A DNA stretch of 64,000 nt. Source: Streptomyces sp. NBC_01116 (GTDB lineage Bacteria; Actinomycetota; Actinomycetes; Streptomycetales; Streptomycetaceae). The stretch lies in the NCBI RefSeq assembly GCF_041435495.1, contig NZ_CP108644.1, positions 4,821,501 to 4,885,500 on the forward strand, read 5' to 3'. The notes below the pieces were generated by a model. The model was not told where the DNA came from and did not search any database. It worked only from the letters and a program-made list of their open reading frames with translations. The first letter of the stretch is position 1, and every line of letters starts with the position of its first letter. A program made the position numbers and the translations under genes. Below, in pieces: positions 26,531-34,650 of the stretch.

Positions 26531-27022
26531 GTGAACGCCGCTCCCCGGATCCTCGCCGTCCTCGACGAACTGCTCGCATCCGCCGCACCCGGTGAGCGCG
26601 GCGCCCTGTGGCATCTCGCCGAGCAGGCGCGGGAGTTGGACGCCAACCTGGTGCGCCTGCCCGCGGGCGCCGAGGTCGGTGAGCATCAGGAGGACGTGCT
26701 CGATGTCCTCCTGGTCGTGCTGGCGGGCGGGGGGAGCGTCGGGACGGCGGAGGGCGGACCGGCCCTGGAGCTGGGGCCCAGCACGGTCCTCTGGCTGCCC
26801 CGCACGTCCCGCCGCGCGCTCGCCGCGGGGCCCGACGGGCTGGTGTACCTCACCGTCCACCGCCGCCGCCCCGGCCTCGCGATCAAGCCGCCCGGCGGGT
26901 CGTACGAGGGCGGCGAGGGGCCCTGCACGCTGGACCGGGTCTGCCCGGAGTGCGGGCGGCTGTCGCAGGATCCCGCGCCGGTCTTCTGCGGCCGGTGCGG
27001 GGAGCGCTTCCCCGAGCGCTGA
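26531..27022 (+). CDS. cupin-like domain plus C-terminal zinc ribbon
   Basis: A 163-aa protein. Residues 1-30 are helical, 35-110 form a cupin-like beta barrel (ANLVRLPAGAEVGEHQED with a single His, then the LVYLTVHRRRPG strand), and 135-160 form a zinc ribbon (CPEC ... CGRC). The barrel lacks the full metal-binding HxHx4E set, so it may sense or bind instead of catalyse. GTG start, 10 bases after the VOC gene. No named function. Confidence 0.75.
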   Translation: MNAAPRILAVLDELLASAAPGERGALWHLAEQARELDANLVRLPAGAEVGEHQEDVLDVLLVVLAGGGSVGTAEGGPALELGPSTVLWLPRTSRRALAAGPDGLVYLTVHRRRPGLAIKPPGGSYEGGEGPCTLDRVCPECGRLSQDPAPVFCGRCGERFPER

Positions 27023-27062
27023 GCCCGAGCCCGTCAGGGCCCGTGAGCACGCCTCGTACGTC

Positions 27063-29162
27063 TCAGAAGTCCTCGCACTCCGTCAGGTCCGGTCGACCCG
27101 GTGTGTTCTTGTCGCCCATCAGGCCGGACAGGTTCTCCTTGTACATGTCCTCCCAGATCCTGCCGTCCAGGATCGTCCGGAGCGCCGAGCACACCTCACG
27201 CTTCAGGGGCCGGGTGTCCGGTCGCATCGCCACGCCGTAACCCTCCGCGCCCTCGATGTTCTCCAGCCGCCGCACCTTGCCCGGGTTGGCCTTGACGTAC
27301 CCGGCGAGAATGATGTCGTCGGAGGCGACCGCGTACACGTCGGACTTGGGGTCCAGCAGCTTGTCCAGGCAGTCCTGATAGGTGTTGGGCTGCGACTTCG
27401 CCATGGTGAAGCCCTCCTTCGGCAGCGCCTTCTCGTACGTCGAGTCCCGTGCCGTGCAGACCTCGACGTCGAGCGCCCGCAGATCGCTGGAGTCCTCGAT
27501 CGTGTACTTGCTCGACTTCTCACGGACCAGGAAGCCCCGGCTCGCCTCGTAGTAGGGGCCGGCGAAGTCGACGCTGTAGCCGCCGGGCGCGGCCGTCTTG
27601 CGGTCGTCGGTGATGCTGTACGACGCGATCACCAGGTCCACCTGCTTCGTCTTCAGCGCGGTGCTCCGGTAGTCCGTGGCGACCGTGGTGAAGGCGACCT
27701 CGCCCCTGCCGTAGCCCATGCTCTCGGCGATCGCGTACGCGAGGTCGATGTCGTACCCCTTGTACGTACGCGTCTTCTCGTCGAACTTGCTCAGTCCGGG
27801 CTGGTCGTCCTTGACGCCGATCTCCAGGGTGGGATGCGTGTCCTTCCACCGGGCCTGGGAGCCGCTGCCGGCGGAACCCTCGTCGTCGCCCCGGCCCTGC
27901 ACCGAGCCCGCCCGGTCGCCGCCCCCGTCCCGGTCGCCGTCGCCCTGGGAGACCATCCAGCCCGCGCCGGCCAGCAGTGCCGCGCACACCACCGCCGCGG
28001 CCGCCTTCCAGCCCCGGTACCGGCCGGACGGGCCGCCCGCCGCACGGGCGGTCGAGGGCGTGTGCATCGCCTGCGCCGGTGCGGGCGGAGGGCCGGCGGG
28101 GCCGGGCGCGGGCACCGGTGCGGGCGTCGAGGGGTTCGGTGGGGAGACGGCCGTCGGCGGGTGCGTCGCCGCGGCGGCCCGGGCCGCGTTCGGCACGGCG
28201 GGGTCGCCGAGCACCTCGCGGAGCATCGCCTCCGCCGTGGCGGCGTCCAGGCGCTCCTGCGGATCCGTGATCAACAGGCCCTGGATGACCGGGGCGAGGG
28301 GCCCCGCGTAGCGGAGGGCCGGGTCGGGGGACTGCCGGACGTTCTCCTGGACCTCCCAGACCTCGTGCCCGGCGAAGGGCAGGCGGCCCTCGACCATCTC
28401 GTACAGGGTGATTCCCAGCGCCCACAGGTCGGAGGCGGGGGTGGGGCCGGGGGAGGCGGGGGCGAAGAGTTCGGGCGCGAGGTAGGAGGGGGTGCCGATG
28501 ACGCTTCCGGACCGGGTCACCCGGTCCGCGCCCTCGAAGGTGGCGATGCCGAAGTCCACCAGGATCGCGAGGCCGTCGTCGCGGACGAGGACGTTGCCCG
28601 GCTTCACGTCGCGGTGGACGACCGATGCCGCGTGGACCGCTCGCAGGCCCTGGAGGATCTGGAGGCCGATGTTCGCGGCCCTCGGCACGGCGAGGACGTC
28701 GTCGTCGCTCAGCAGGTCCCCCAGGGACCTCGCTTCGAGGAGCTTCATCACGATCCAGACCTGGTTGTCGTTCTCGACCTGGTCGTGGACCGTCACCACG
28801 TTCTGGTGCTCGATCTTGGCGATGGCCTCCGCCTCGCGCCGGGCCCGCTGGAGCGCCGCCGTCTGCGTGGCCGGGGTCATGGCGTTCTTGTCGAGCAGCC
28901 CCTTCACGGCGACGAAGCGGCGCAGCCGCCGGTCGTGGGCCTTCCAGACCTCGCCCATCCCGCCGCTGCCGATCGGCTCCAGCAGCTCGTAGCGGCCGTC
29001 GATCACGGTCCGGGGGGAGGGCGGAGCGCCGTGCGGCGGTGGCGTGCCCGGCCAGTGCTGCGGCGCGCCGGCGCCCTGCTGCCGGGAGTCGTCGACCGAC
29101 CGGCGGTCCTCGGGCTCCTCGGCCCCACCGTCCGCTCTGCCGGCCCTGTCTTCGTTGTGCAT
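27063..29162 (-). CDS. membrane Ser/Thr kinase with extracellular amino-acid-binding-type sensor
   Basis: A 699-aa receptor-like kinase. Residues 58-320 are a complete kinase: P-loop GSGGMGEV (65-72), Lys87, HRDVKPGN with Asp185, DFG Asp203 and the GTPSYLAPE loop. A Pro/Ala-rich linker (330-380) leads to one membrane helix (about 387-403). Residues 440-680 form a type-3 solute-binding domain (KGYDIDLAYAIAESMGYG; VDLVIASYSITDDRK), related to glutamine/glutamate-binding proteins. The likely job is to sense an external amino acid and phosphorylate cytoplasmic targets. No transporter genes adjoin it. Confidence 0.9.
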   Translation of the reverse strand: MHNEDRAGRADGGAEEPEDRRSVDDSRQQGAGAPQHWPGTPPPHGAPPSPRTVIDGRYELLEPIGSGGMGEVWKAHDRRLRRFVAVKGLLDKNAMTPATQTAALQRARREAEAIAKIEHQNVVTVHDQVENDNQVWIVMKLLEARSLGDLLSDDDVLAVPRAANIGLQILQGLRAVHAASVVHRDVKPGNVLVRDDGLAILVDFGIATFEGADRVTRSGSVIGTPSYLAPELFAPASPGPTPASDLWALGITLYEMVEGRLPFAGHEVWEVQENVRQSPDPALRYAGPLAPVIQGLLITDPQERLDAATAEAMLREVLGDPAVPNAARAAAATHPPTAVSPPNPSTPAPVPAPGPAGPPPAPAQAMHTPSTARAAGGPSGRYRGWKAAAAVVCAALLAGAGWMVSQGDGDRDGGGDRAGSVQGRGDDEGSAGSGSQARWKDTHPTLEIGVKDDQPGLSKFDEKTRTYKGYDIDLAYAIAESMGYGRGEVAFTTVATDYRSTALKTKQVDLVIASYSITDDRKTAAPGGYSVDFAGPYYEASRGFLVREKSSKYTIEDSSDLRALDVEVCTARDSTYEKALPKEGFTMAKSQPNTYQDCLDKLLDPKSDVYAVASDDIILAGYVKANPGKVRRLENIEGAEGYGVAMRPDTRPLKREVCSALRTILDGRIWEDMYKENLSGLMGDKNTPGRPDLTECEDF

Positions 29163-29274
29163 ACGACCCCCTGTGCACTACATGGACCACGCCAGATTAG
29201 ACGCTTCGTCAGACTCGGACGCACCGGCGCGACGGGCCGGTTCGCGCCTGGAGACCATCGGTGCGGAACGAGGC

Positions 29275-30075
29275 CTAGGAAGCCGCGCCGCCGTTGCTCT
29301 TCAGCAACTGGCCGTTGACCCACTGGCCTTCGGGGGAGCACAGGAACTCCACCAGGTGGGCGGTGTCCCGAGGGGTGCCGAGGCGGCCGAGCGGGGTGCC
29401 CCGCACCAGGGTCTCGCGCAGGTCGTCGTTCATCCAGCCGGTGTCCACCGGGCCGGGGTTGACGACGTTCGCCGTCACCCCGAGGTGGGCCAGCTCGTGC
29501 GCGGCGGCCAGCGTGATGCGGTCCAGGGCGCCCTTGCTCGCCCCGTAGGGGAGGTTGCCCACGGTGTGGTCGCTGGTGAGCGCGACGATGCGGCCCGTCG
29601 CGGTGCCGGGCGTGCTGCGGAAGCGCAGCCCGTACTCACGGATCAGCAGCCAACTGGCCCGGGAGTTCACCGCGAAGTGCCGGTCGAACGCCTCCACGGT
29701 GGTGTCCAGCAGCCCGGAGTCCACCGACTCCGCGTGCGAGAGGACGAGCGCGGTCACCGGGCGGCCGAGGCGCTGTTCCGCCTCGTCGAAGATGCGCGTC
29801 GGGGCGTCGGGGTCGGTCAGGTCCGCCTCGATCGCCGCCGTACGGGCCCCTTCCTCCGCCAGCTCCTTCGCGATGGACGTGGCGGCCCCGGGCTCGGCGC
29901 CCCAGTCCATGCGGCGGTCGTACGGCGTCCAGTAGGTGAAGGCGACGTCCCAGCCGGAGGCCGCCAGGCGGCGCGCGATGCCCGCGCCGATGCCGATGCT
30001 GCGGCCGACGCCGGTGATCAGGGCGACGGGGCGGGTCGGTCGTGCGGCGGGCGGGAGCTGTTCGGTGTTCGTCAC
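29275..30075 (-). CDS. short-chain dehydrogenase/reductase
   Basis: A 266-aa SDR. It has an atypical cofactor loop TGVGRSIGIGAGIARRL, an NSRASWLL segment, and the Tyr/Lys pair in PYGASKGALDRITLAAAHEL, plus a C-terminal SPEGQWVNGQLLKSNGG. Similar proteins are annotated as 3-oxoacyl-ACP-reductase-like enzymes. Substrate unknown. The GTG at 30075 (VTNTEQLPP) follows AAGGATC. A TetR gene on the same strand ends 190 bases upstream. Confidence 0.85.
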   Translation of the reverse strand: MTNTEQLPPAARPTRPVALITGVGRSIGIGAGIARRLAASGWDVAFTYWTPYDRRMDWGAEPGAATSIAKELAEEGARTAAIEADLTDPDAPTRIFDEAEQRLGRPVTALVLSHAESVDSGLLDTTVEAFDRHFAVNSRASWLLIREYGLRFRSTPGTATGRIVALTSDHTVGNLPYGASKGALDRITLAAAHELAHLGVTANVVNPGPVDTGWMNDDLRETLVRGTPLGRLGTPRDTAHLVEFLCSPEGQWVNGQLLKSNGGAAS

Positions 30076-30195
30076 GCGGTGATCCTTCGTGACCCCCACG
30101 CGTACGTCAATGGCCTTTCCGGACAGGCGGGGCGACGCCGTTGCGCCCGTGCTGACCTGCGCGGGCGGACCGTTCACCCGGGTGCGGGGCGGAGC

Positions 30196-30255
30196 GGCCC
30201 TCCTGTCCGGCCCCCCTGCCAGGCCCTCCTGTCAGGCCCTCCTGTCCGCGCCGGT
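30196..30255. repeat. short tandem repeat, GGCCCTCCTGTC unit
   Basis: Three to four imperfect 12-16-bp copies of GGCCCTCCTGTC lie in the gap upstream of the SDR gene and just past the end of the TetR gene. They may affect termination. Confidence 0.55.
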
Positions 30256-30265
30256 CGGCGGGCGG

Positions 30266-30883
30266 TCAGGCGGACGGCGTTCCGCGTCCGCAGACCAGCT
30301 CGTGGGCGAGCCGTGCCGTCGCGAGCAGGTCCTCGCGGTCCGTGCCGAGGTTGGCCCGCGCCGAGAGTCCGTGCCAGACGGCCTGGACGAGCCCCGTCAG
30401 GGCCGCCGCGTCCGTGCCGGCGGGCAGTTCCCCTTCCTGGACGGCGCGTTCCACGCGGGTGCGCAGGGTCCGCTCGTTGGAGTCCTGGAGCTCGGCGAAG
30501 TAGGCGCTGGTGTCGAGGGTGCTGGTGCTGTCGGCCATGGCGGCGTTGCTGAGCAGGCAGCCGGGGTGCTCGTCGTCGGGCCGGGTGAACTCGTGGACGG
30601 AGTCGATGAGGACGCGTTCGACGACGGTCCTGAAGTCCGGTGCGGCGGCAGCCTGCTGGTAGATCTCGCGGTAGCGCTCGGCGTAGGTGCGCACCGCTTC
30701 CTCGAACAGCTCGGCCTTGCTGCCGAAGGCGCCGTAGAGGCTGGAGGTGGAGAGCCCGAGCCGTGCGGTCAGGTCGCGGGTCGAGGTGCCCGAGTATCCG
30801 CGCCGCCAGAAGAGGCGGGCGGCGTCGAGGAGGGCGCGGTCGCGGTCGAAGGCTCGTGGGCGTCCACGTTTCGGCTGGGGCAC
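30266..30883 (-). CDS. TetR family repressor
   Basis: A 205-aa regulator. The N-terminal HTH is typical (RDRALLDAARLFWRRGYSGTSTRDLTARLGLSTSSLYGAFGSKAELF read in parts), followed by an all-helical ligand domain. I took GTG 30883 (VPQPKRGRPRAFD) as the start. A TACAAT hexamer lies 6 bases before it, so the message may be leaderless. An in-frame ATG nine codons upstream is the alternative. It is divergent from an alpha/beta hydrolase across an operator-like dyad and probably represses both. Confidence 0.88.
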   Translation of the reverse strand: MPQPKRGRPRAFDRDRALLDAARLFWRRGYSGTSTRDLTARLGLSTSSLYGAFGSKAELFEEAVRTYAERYREIYQQAAAAPDFRTVVERVLIDSVHEFTRPDDEHPGCLLSNAAMADSTSTLDTSAYFAELQDSNERTLRTRVERAVQEGELPAGTDAAALTGLVQAVWHGLSARANLGTDREDLLATARLAHELVCGRGTPSA

Positions 30884-30884
30884 C

Positions 30885-30934
30885 TTTGCATTGTAGAGCG
30901 ATCGCACCATAATGAGTTTATGGAGCAATCGATT
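30885..30934. promoter_or_regulatory. divergent promoter with TetR-type operator
   Basis: Rightward: TTTGCA (30885-30890), 17 bases, CATAAT (30908-30913), then the hydrolase ATG at 30920, implying a leaderless transcript. A perfect dyad CCATAA-TGAGT-TTATGG (30907-30923) covers the -10 and start codon. GCGATCGC (30899-30906) and AATCGATT (30927-30934) flank it. On the other strand TACAAT precedes the TetR start. Confidence 0.65.
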
Positions 30935-31720
30935 CGGAAAAGGCTCGTGGTGGGCGACGGCAGCTGGATCACGGTCGACGTGTACGGGGAGCCGGACGTG
31001 CCGGGCCTCGTCGTCGTCCCCGGGGCGATGAGCGATGCCCTCGGGTGGCGTGCCGTCGCGACCGCCGTGGACGCCTGGCCGTCGGTGGCGGTCGTCAACC
31101 GCCGGGGCCGGGCGCCCTCGGGACCGCTGACCGCCGCGTACTCGCTGCGGACCGAGGTGGCCGACCTCGGCGTGGTCCTGGACGAACTGGGCGGGGCGCG
31201 GGCGCTCTTCGGCTGGAGCTACGGCGGTCTGATCGCCCTGCTGGCCGCCGACGAACGGCCCCTGCGCCAGGTGATCGCCTACGAGCCGGTGATGCGCCCG
31301 TTCGGCCTCGGCGTCCTCCCGGAACTGAAGGCCGCGCAGGAGGCGGCGGACCGGGACGCGGCCGTGGAGATCGTGCACCGGCGCATCGCCGGTCTCGACG
31401 GGGCGGTCGTCGACGCCCTGCGCGCCGACCCCGAGGTGTGGGAGGCACTGCGCCGCCTGGCCGGACCGCTGTACGCGGAGCTGGCCGCGCTGTACGAGGA
31501 GCCCGCGCCGGACGCCCTCGCCCGGCGGTCGGACCGCGTCGACCTGATCGTCGGCGGGGCCAGCCGCGGAACGGCCCCCTACGGCACGTCGTTCGACGAC
31601 GTCGCGCGGCGCGTCCCCGGTGCCGGGCTCCATGAGCTGCCCGGCCAGGGGCACATGTCCCACCTCCAGGCGCCGGTGGAGCTGGCCCGCCTGATCGCCG
31701 GCCTGGCCGCCGCAGGGTGA
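30920..31720 (+). CDS. alpha/beta hydrolase
   Basis: A 266-aa alpha/beta-fold hydrolase. It has GAMSDALGW at the oxyanion position, the nucleophile elbow GWSYGG, an acidic residue in the RVDLIVGG strand region and a C-terminal GQGHMSH histidine. The substrate is unknown. The start ATG coincides with the predicted transcription start, so there is no leader or ribosome site. Expression is probably set by the divergent TetR protein. Confidence 0.88.
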   Translation: MEQSIRKRLVVGDGSWITVDVYGEPDVPGLVVVPGAMSDALGWRAVATAVDAWPSVAVVNRRGRAPSGPLTAAYSLRTEVADLGVVLDELGGARALFGWSYGGLIALLAADERPLRQVIAYEPVMRPFGLGVLPELKAAQEAADRDAAVEIVHRRIAGLDGAVVDALRADPEVWEALRRLAGPLYAELAALYEEPAPDALARRSDRVDLIVGGASRGTAPYGTSFDDVARRVPGAGLHELPGQGHMSHLQAPVELARLIAGLAAAG

Positions 31721-31821
31721 GCGCGGTCCGGCACGCCCGACATGCGGTGGCGGGCGTGCCGACAGAGACTCGGTGAGGATCTCCGGGACGCCCGTTCCCG
31801 GACGCGCCGAGGAGGAACACG

Positions 31822-32151
31822 ATGACCTCATCGATCAGCGACCCGGTGGTGGAGAGATTCATCGCCGCGGTGAACGCGGGCGACCGGGACGCCTTCTTCA
31901 CCGACGTCCTCACCGAGGACGCCACCATGTCCGACGACGGCAGCGAACGGGACCTGGCGGCCTGGACGGAGAAGGAGGTCTTCTCCCCGAAGGCCAACGG
32001 CCGCATGAAGGTCGTGGACGCCTCCGACGACGGCCGCACCCTCGTCGTCGACTACACCAACGACACCTGGGGCACGATGCGGACCCGCTGGATCTTCACG
32101 GTCGACGGCGACCGCGTCAGCCGCTTCGAGACGGGCCAGGCGCCGTCCTGA
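31822..32151 (+). CDS. NTF2/SnoaL-like protein
   Basis: A 109-aa cone-shaped fold protein: helical start (DPVVERFIAAVNAGDRDAFF), then beta strands ending MRTRWIFTVDGDRVSRFETG. Members are small-molecule-binding proteins, isomerases or inert scaffolds. No function can be assigned. A GAGGAGG ribosome site precedes the ATG. It lies 101 bases after the hydrolase gene, possibly co-regulated, and is followed by a tandem repeat. Confidence 0.85.
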   Translation: MTSSISDPVVERFIAAVNAGDRDAFFTDVLTEDATMSDDGSERDLAAWTEKEVFSPKANGRMKVVDASDDGRTLVVDYTNDTWGTMRTRWIFTVDGDRVSRFETGQAPS

Positions 32152-32156
32152 GGCCG

Positions 32157-32200
32157 GATTCCCGGACTCTCGGACTCCCGGACTCCCGGACTCCCGGATT
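32157..32200. repeat. 9-bp tandem repeat after the NTF2-like gene
   Basis: About five copies of CCCGGACTC/T run from 6 bases after the stop codon (TGA at 32149-32151). The array is near-perfect and likely length-variable. It separates the NTF2-like gene from the convergent PucR-like gene. Confidence 0.85.
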
Positions 32201-32231
32201 CTGCGACGGCGGCGCGCCCGCTCGATTCCGG

Positions 32232-33755
32232 TCACAGGCGGCGGTAGGTGCGGCCGCCGCGCCGGGGGAGGGCCGCCGGGTCGTCGGGACCGTTCCGGGT
32301 GGTCCTCAGCGCGAGGTGGACCTCGGCGCGCACGGTGGCGTCGGCGAGGTTCCGTGAGAGCTGCTCGGCGCACTGGGTGAGCCAGGCGGCCAGCGTGGTG
32401 CGGTGGACGTGCAGTTCGGCCGCGGCGGGGGCCGTCCGGGCGCGGTGGCGCAGCCAGCAGGTCAGCGCGATCCGCAGATGCGGCTCCAGTCCGCCGACCA
32501 GGCCGACGGCCCAGGCCCGGACCGCCTCGGAGTCCAGGAGACCGTCCGGCAGCGCGTCCAGGCGGTCCGGGTCGGATGGATCGGACGGACCGGACGGACT
32601 GCCGCTGGGGCCGCTGCGGCTGTCGCCGGGGTCACCGGGGTCACCGGGGTTGCCGGGGCGGCCTGTCTCGGGGTCGGGAGCAGGAGCGCGGAGGGCGAGC
32701 AGCAGATGCGCCTGCACGGTGGCGTCCTCCAGGTCCGCGCCGAGCAGCCGCGACAGGTCGCGTATCCGGGCCCGGACCGTACCGGCCGACAGGCCGAGCG
32801 CGGCGGCGGCGCGGGGCTTGCTGCCGGTGCGGAGCCACACCAGGAGCAGGTGGTGGTGGGCCGGGGGCAGCGGCCGCAGTACTGATCCCGCCCACCGGGC
32901 GTACGGGGCGGGGGACAGGAGATGGGTGAGCCGGGAGGCGCCCACGGAGCCGGCGGGGACGATGCGGCGGTCGGGGGTCGCGCTGTGCCGGGCGGCGGCG
33001 GCGTCGCTGTGGGCGCTGGGCATCTCGGCCAGCGGCAGTGGCCCGGCCATGCCCGCGAGCAGGTGGTGCCGCTCGCTCAGGCGGGAGACCAGGCGCAGGA
33101 TCCGCCCGTCGTCACCGCCGCGGTGGAGCTCGGTGACGATCAGCTCGCCGTCCGTCCGGCCCAACAGGGTGCAGGCGTCGGCGTGCGGGGCGAGTGAGGG
33201 GCGTACGGCCCGCCAGAGCACTTCGTGGGCGGTGGGGACGTCGGCGCCGGAGAGCCGGTAGACCGTGGCATGCGTGAGCCTGCTCCCGCCGAGGGTCTCG
33301 GTGACGGCGGCGGTGTGGCCGGTGAGCAGCAGCCGGATGAGGGTGGTGTGCAGCCGCATCTGTTCGCCCCGCAGCTCCGCCGCCCGCTGTCCGCGCACCT
33401 CCAGGAGAGCCGCGGTGGTCGTGGCGACGTGGTCGGTGAGCCCCGGGGGCACGGTGGGCGCCGGGGACAGGACGAGCACGGCCCCGGCGGCCGGGCGCTG
33501 CGCGCAGTGCGGGTGTTCCAGCGGGGCGGCGGCCGCGTGTACGCCGTCGGCGGCCGCGGCGGCGGGGGTGCTGTAGACGGCGCCGGCGATGGGGTCGGCC
33601 AGCACCGCCCAGCCGCGGACCAGGTCCGCGGCCTCCGCGATCAGCTGCGCACCGGAGCGCGTCGCCGCCCGCAGCAGCCGGTCCGCCGTCTCCTGCCCGT
33701 GCCGGGCACCCCGCGGGCCGGTGGCCTCGTGGCCGGTCGTGCCGGTGCTGCTCAT
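32232..33755 (-). CDS. PucR/CdaR-like regulator with duplicated C-terminal HTH
   Basis: A 507-aa regulator. Residues 30-290 form a GAF-like or CdaR-like sensory region. The PucR-type C-terminal HTH appears twice, at about 300-356 (LGLSAGTVRARIRDLSRLLG) and 426-486 (ELHVHRTTLAAWLTQCAEQL). Both copies end in an LxDATVxAxxxLALR helix. A Gly/Pro/Asp/Ser linker (366-398), encoded by short tandem repeats, joins them. It is the third gene after the Scr1-type HTH and DUF574 genes, 88 bases downstream. Ligand unknown. Confidence 0.8.
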   Translation of the reverse strand: MSSTGTTGHEATGPRGARHGQETADRLLRAATRSGAQLIAEAADLVRGWAVLADPIAGAVYSTPAAAAADGVHAAAAPLEHPHCAQRPAAGAVLVLSPAPTVPPGLTDHVATTTAALLEVRGQRAAELRGEQMRLHTTLIRLLLTGHTAAVTETLGGSRLTHATVYRLSGADVPTAHEVLWRAVRPSLAPHADACTLLGRTDGELIVTELHRGGDDGRILRLVSRLSERHHLLAGMAGPLPLAEMPSAHSDAAAARHSATPDRRIVPAGSVGASRLTHLLSPAPYARWAGSVLRPLPPAHHHLLLVWLRTGSKPRAAAALGLSAGTVRARIRDLSRLLGADLEDATVQAHLLLALRAPAPDPETGRPGNPGDPGDPGDSRSGPSGSPSGPSDPSDPDRLDALPDGLLDSEAVRAWAVGLVGGLEPHLRIALTCWLRHRARTAPAAAELHVHRTTLAAWLTQCAEQLSRNLADATVRAEVHLALRTTRNGPDDPAALPRRGGRTYRRL

Positions 33756-33843
33756 GGGTGAGCCTCTGCGGGCCGTGCGCGCCGCGCGCGGGGAGGTTCC
33801 GTGCGCGGCGCGGCAGTGGTGGACGTGGGTCGGGGAGGGCGGC

Positions 33844-34650
33844 TCAGGGAATGCGGGCGACCGCGCCCCACCCGGCCCGTGCCGTGGTGGTGCCGGTGTT
33901 CGCGTCGGGCCGCCAGTTCGGCCAGGACACCATGCCCGGTTCCACCATCTCCAGCCCCTCGAAGAACGCGATCGTGGTCTCCGGCTCCCGGAAGATGTAC
34001 GGGATCGCGCCGCTCGCGTTGTACTCGTCCTGGACGGCGCGGTGGGCGTCGTCGGAGGCGGTGGAGTGGCTGAGCGAGAGGTAGCTGCCGGAGGGCAGCC
34101 GGTCCACCAGCCGGCGCACCAGGGACAGGGCGTCGTCCCAGTCCACGATGTGCCCGAGGACGTCACTGATCACGAGGGCGACGGGCCGGGTCAGGTCCAG
34201 GGTCTTCGCGGCCCCGGTGAGCACGGTCTCCGTGTCGCGCATGTCCGCCTCCACGTAGGCGGTGGCGCCCTCGGGGGTGCTGGTCAGCAGCGCGTGGACG
34301 TGCAGCAGCACCAGGGGGTCGTGGTCGACGTAGACGATCCGGGAGTCCGGGGCTATCCGCTGGGCGACCTCGTGCGTGTTGTTCGCGGTCGGCAGCCCCG
34401 CGCCCACGTCGAGGAACTGGCGGATTCCGGCGTCCCGGGCGAGATGGGTGACCGTGCGGCGCAGGAAGTCCCGCGACTCCTTCGCGAACGTCTCGATCAG
34501 CGGGTACTTCCCGCGGTAGGCGTCGCCCGCCGCCCGGTCCGCCGGGAAGTTGTCCTTGCCGCCGAGCCAGTAGTTCCAGACACGTGCGGAGTGCGCGACG
34601 CTCGTGTCGATCTGCGCGGGCAGTTCAGGCCCATTTCCGGTCGTACTCAT
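33844..34650 (-). CDS. DUF574 SAM-dependent methyltransferase-like protein
   Basis: A 268-aa protein of the actinobacterial DUF574 family. Landmarks are SVAHSARVWNYWLGGKDNFPADR, the SAM loop FLDVGAGLPTANNTHEVAQ, VYVDHDPLVLLH and SHSTASD. The fold is a Rossmann methyltransferase with a family-specific N-terminus. The methyl acceptor is unknown. Its start overlaps the upstream Scr1-type regulator gene by 26 nt, so they are translationally coupled. A second member of the family is at 47961-48746. Confidence 0.9.
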   Translation of the reverse strand: MSTTGNGPELPAQIDTSVAHSARVWNYWLGGKDNFPADRAAGDAYRGKYPLIETFAKESRDFLRRTVTHLARDAGIRQFLDVGAGLPTANNTHEVAQRIAPDSRIVYVDHDPLVLLHVHALLTSTPEGATAYVEADMRDTETVLTGAAKTLDLTRPVALVISDVLGHIVDWDDALSLVRRLVDRLPSGSYLSLSHSTASDDAHRAVQDEYNASGAIPYIFREPETTIAFFEGLEMVEPGMVSWPNWRPDANTGTTTARAGWGAVARIP

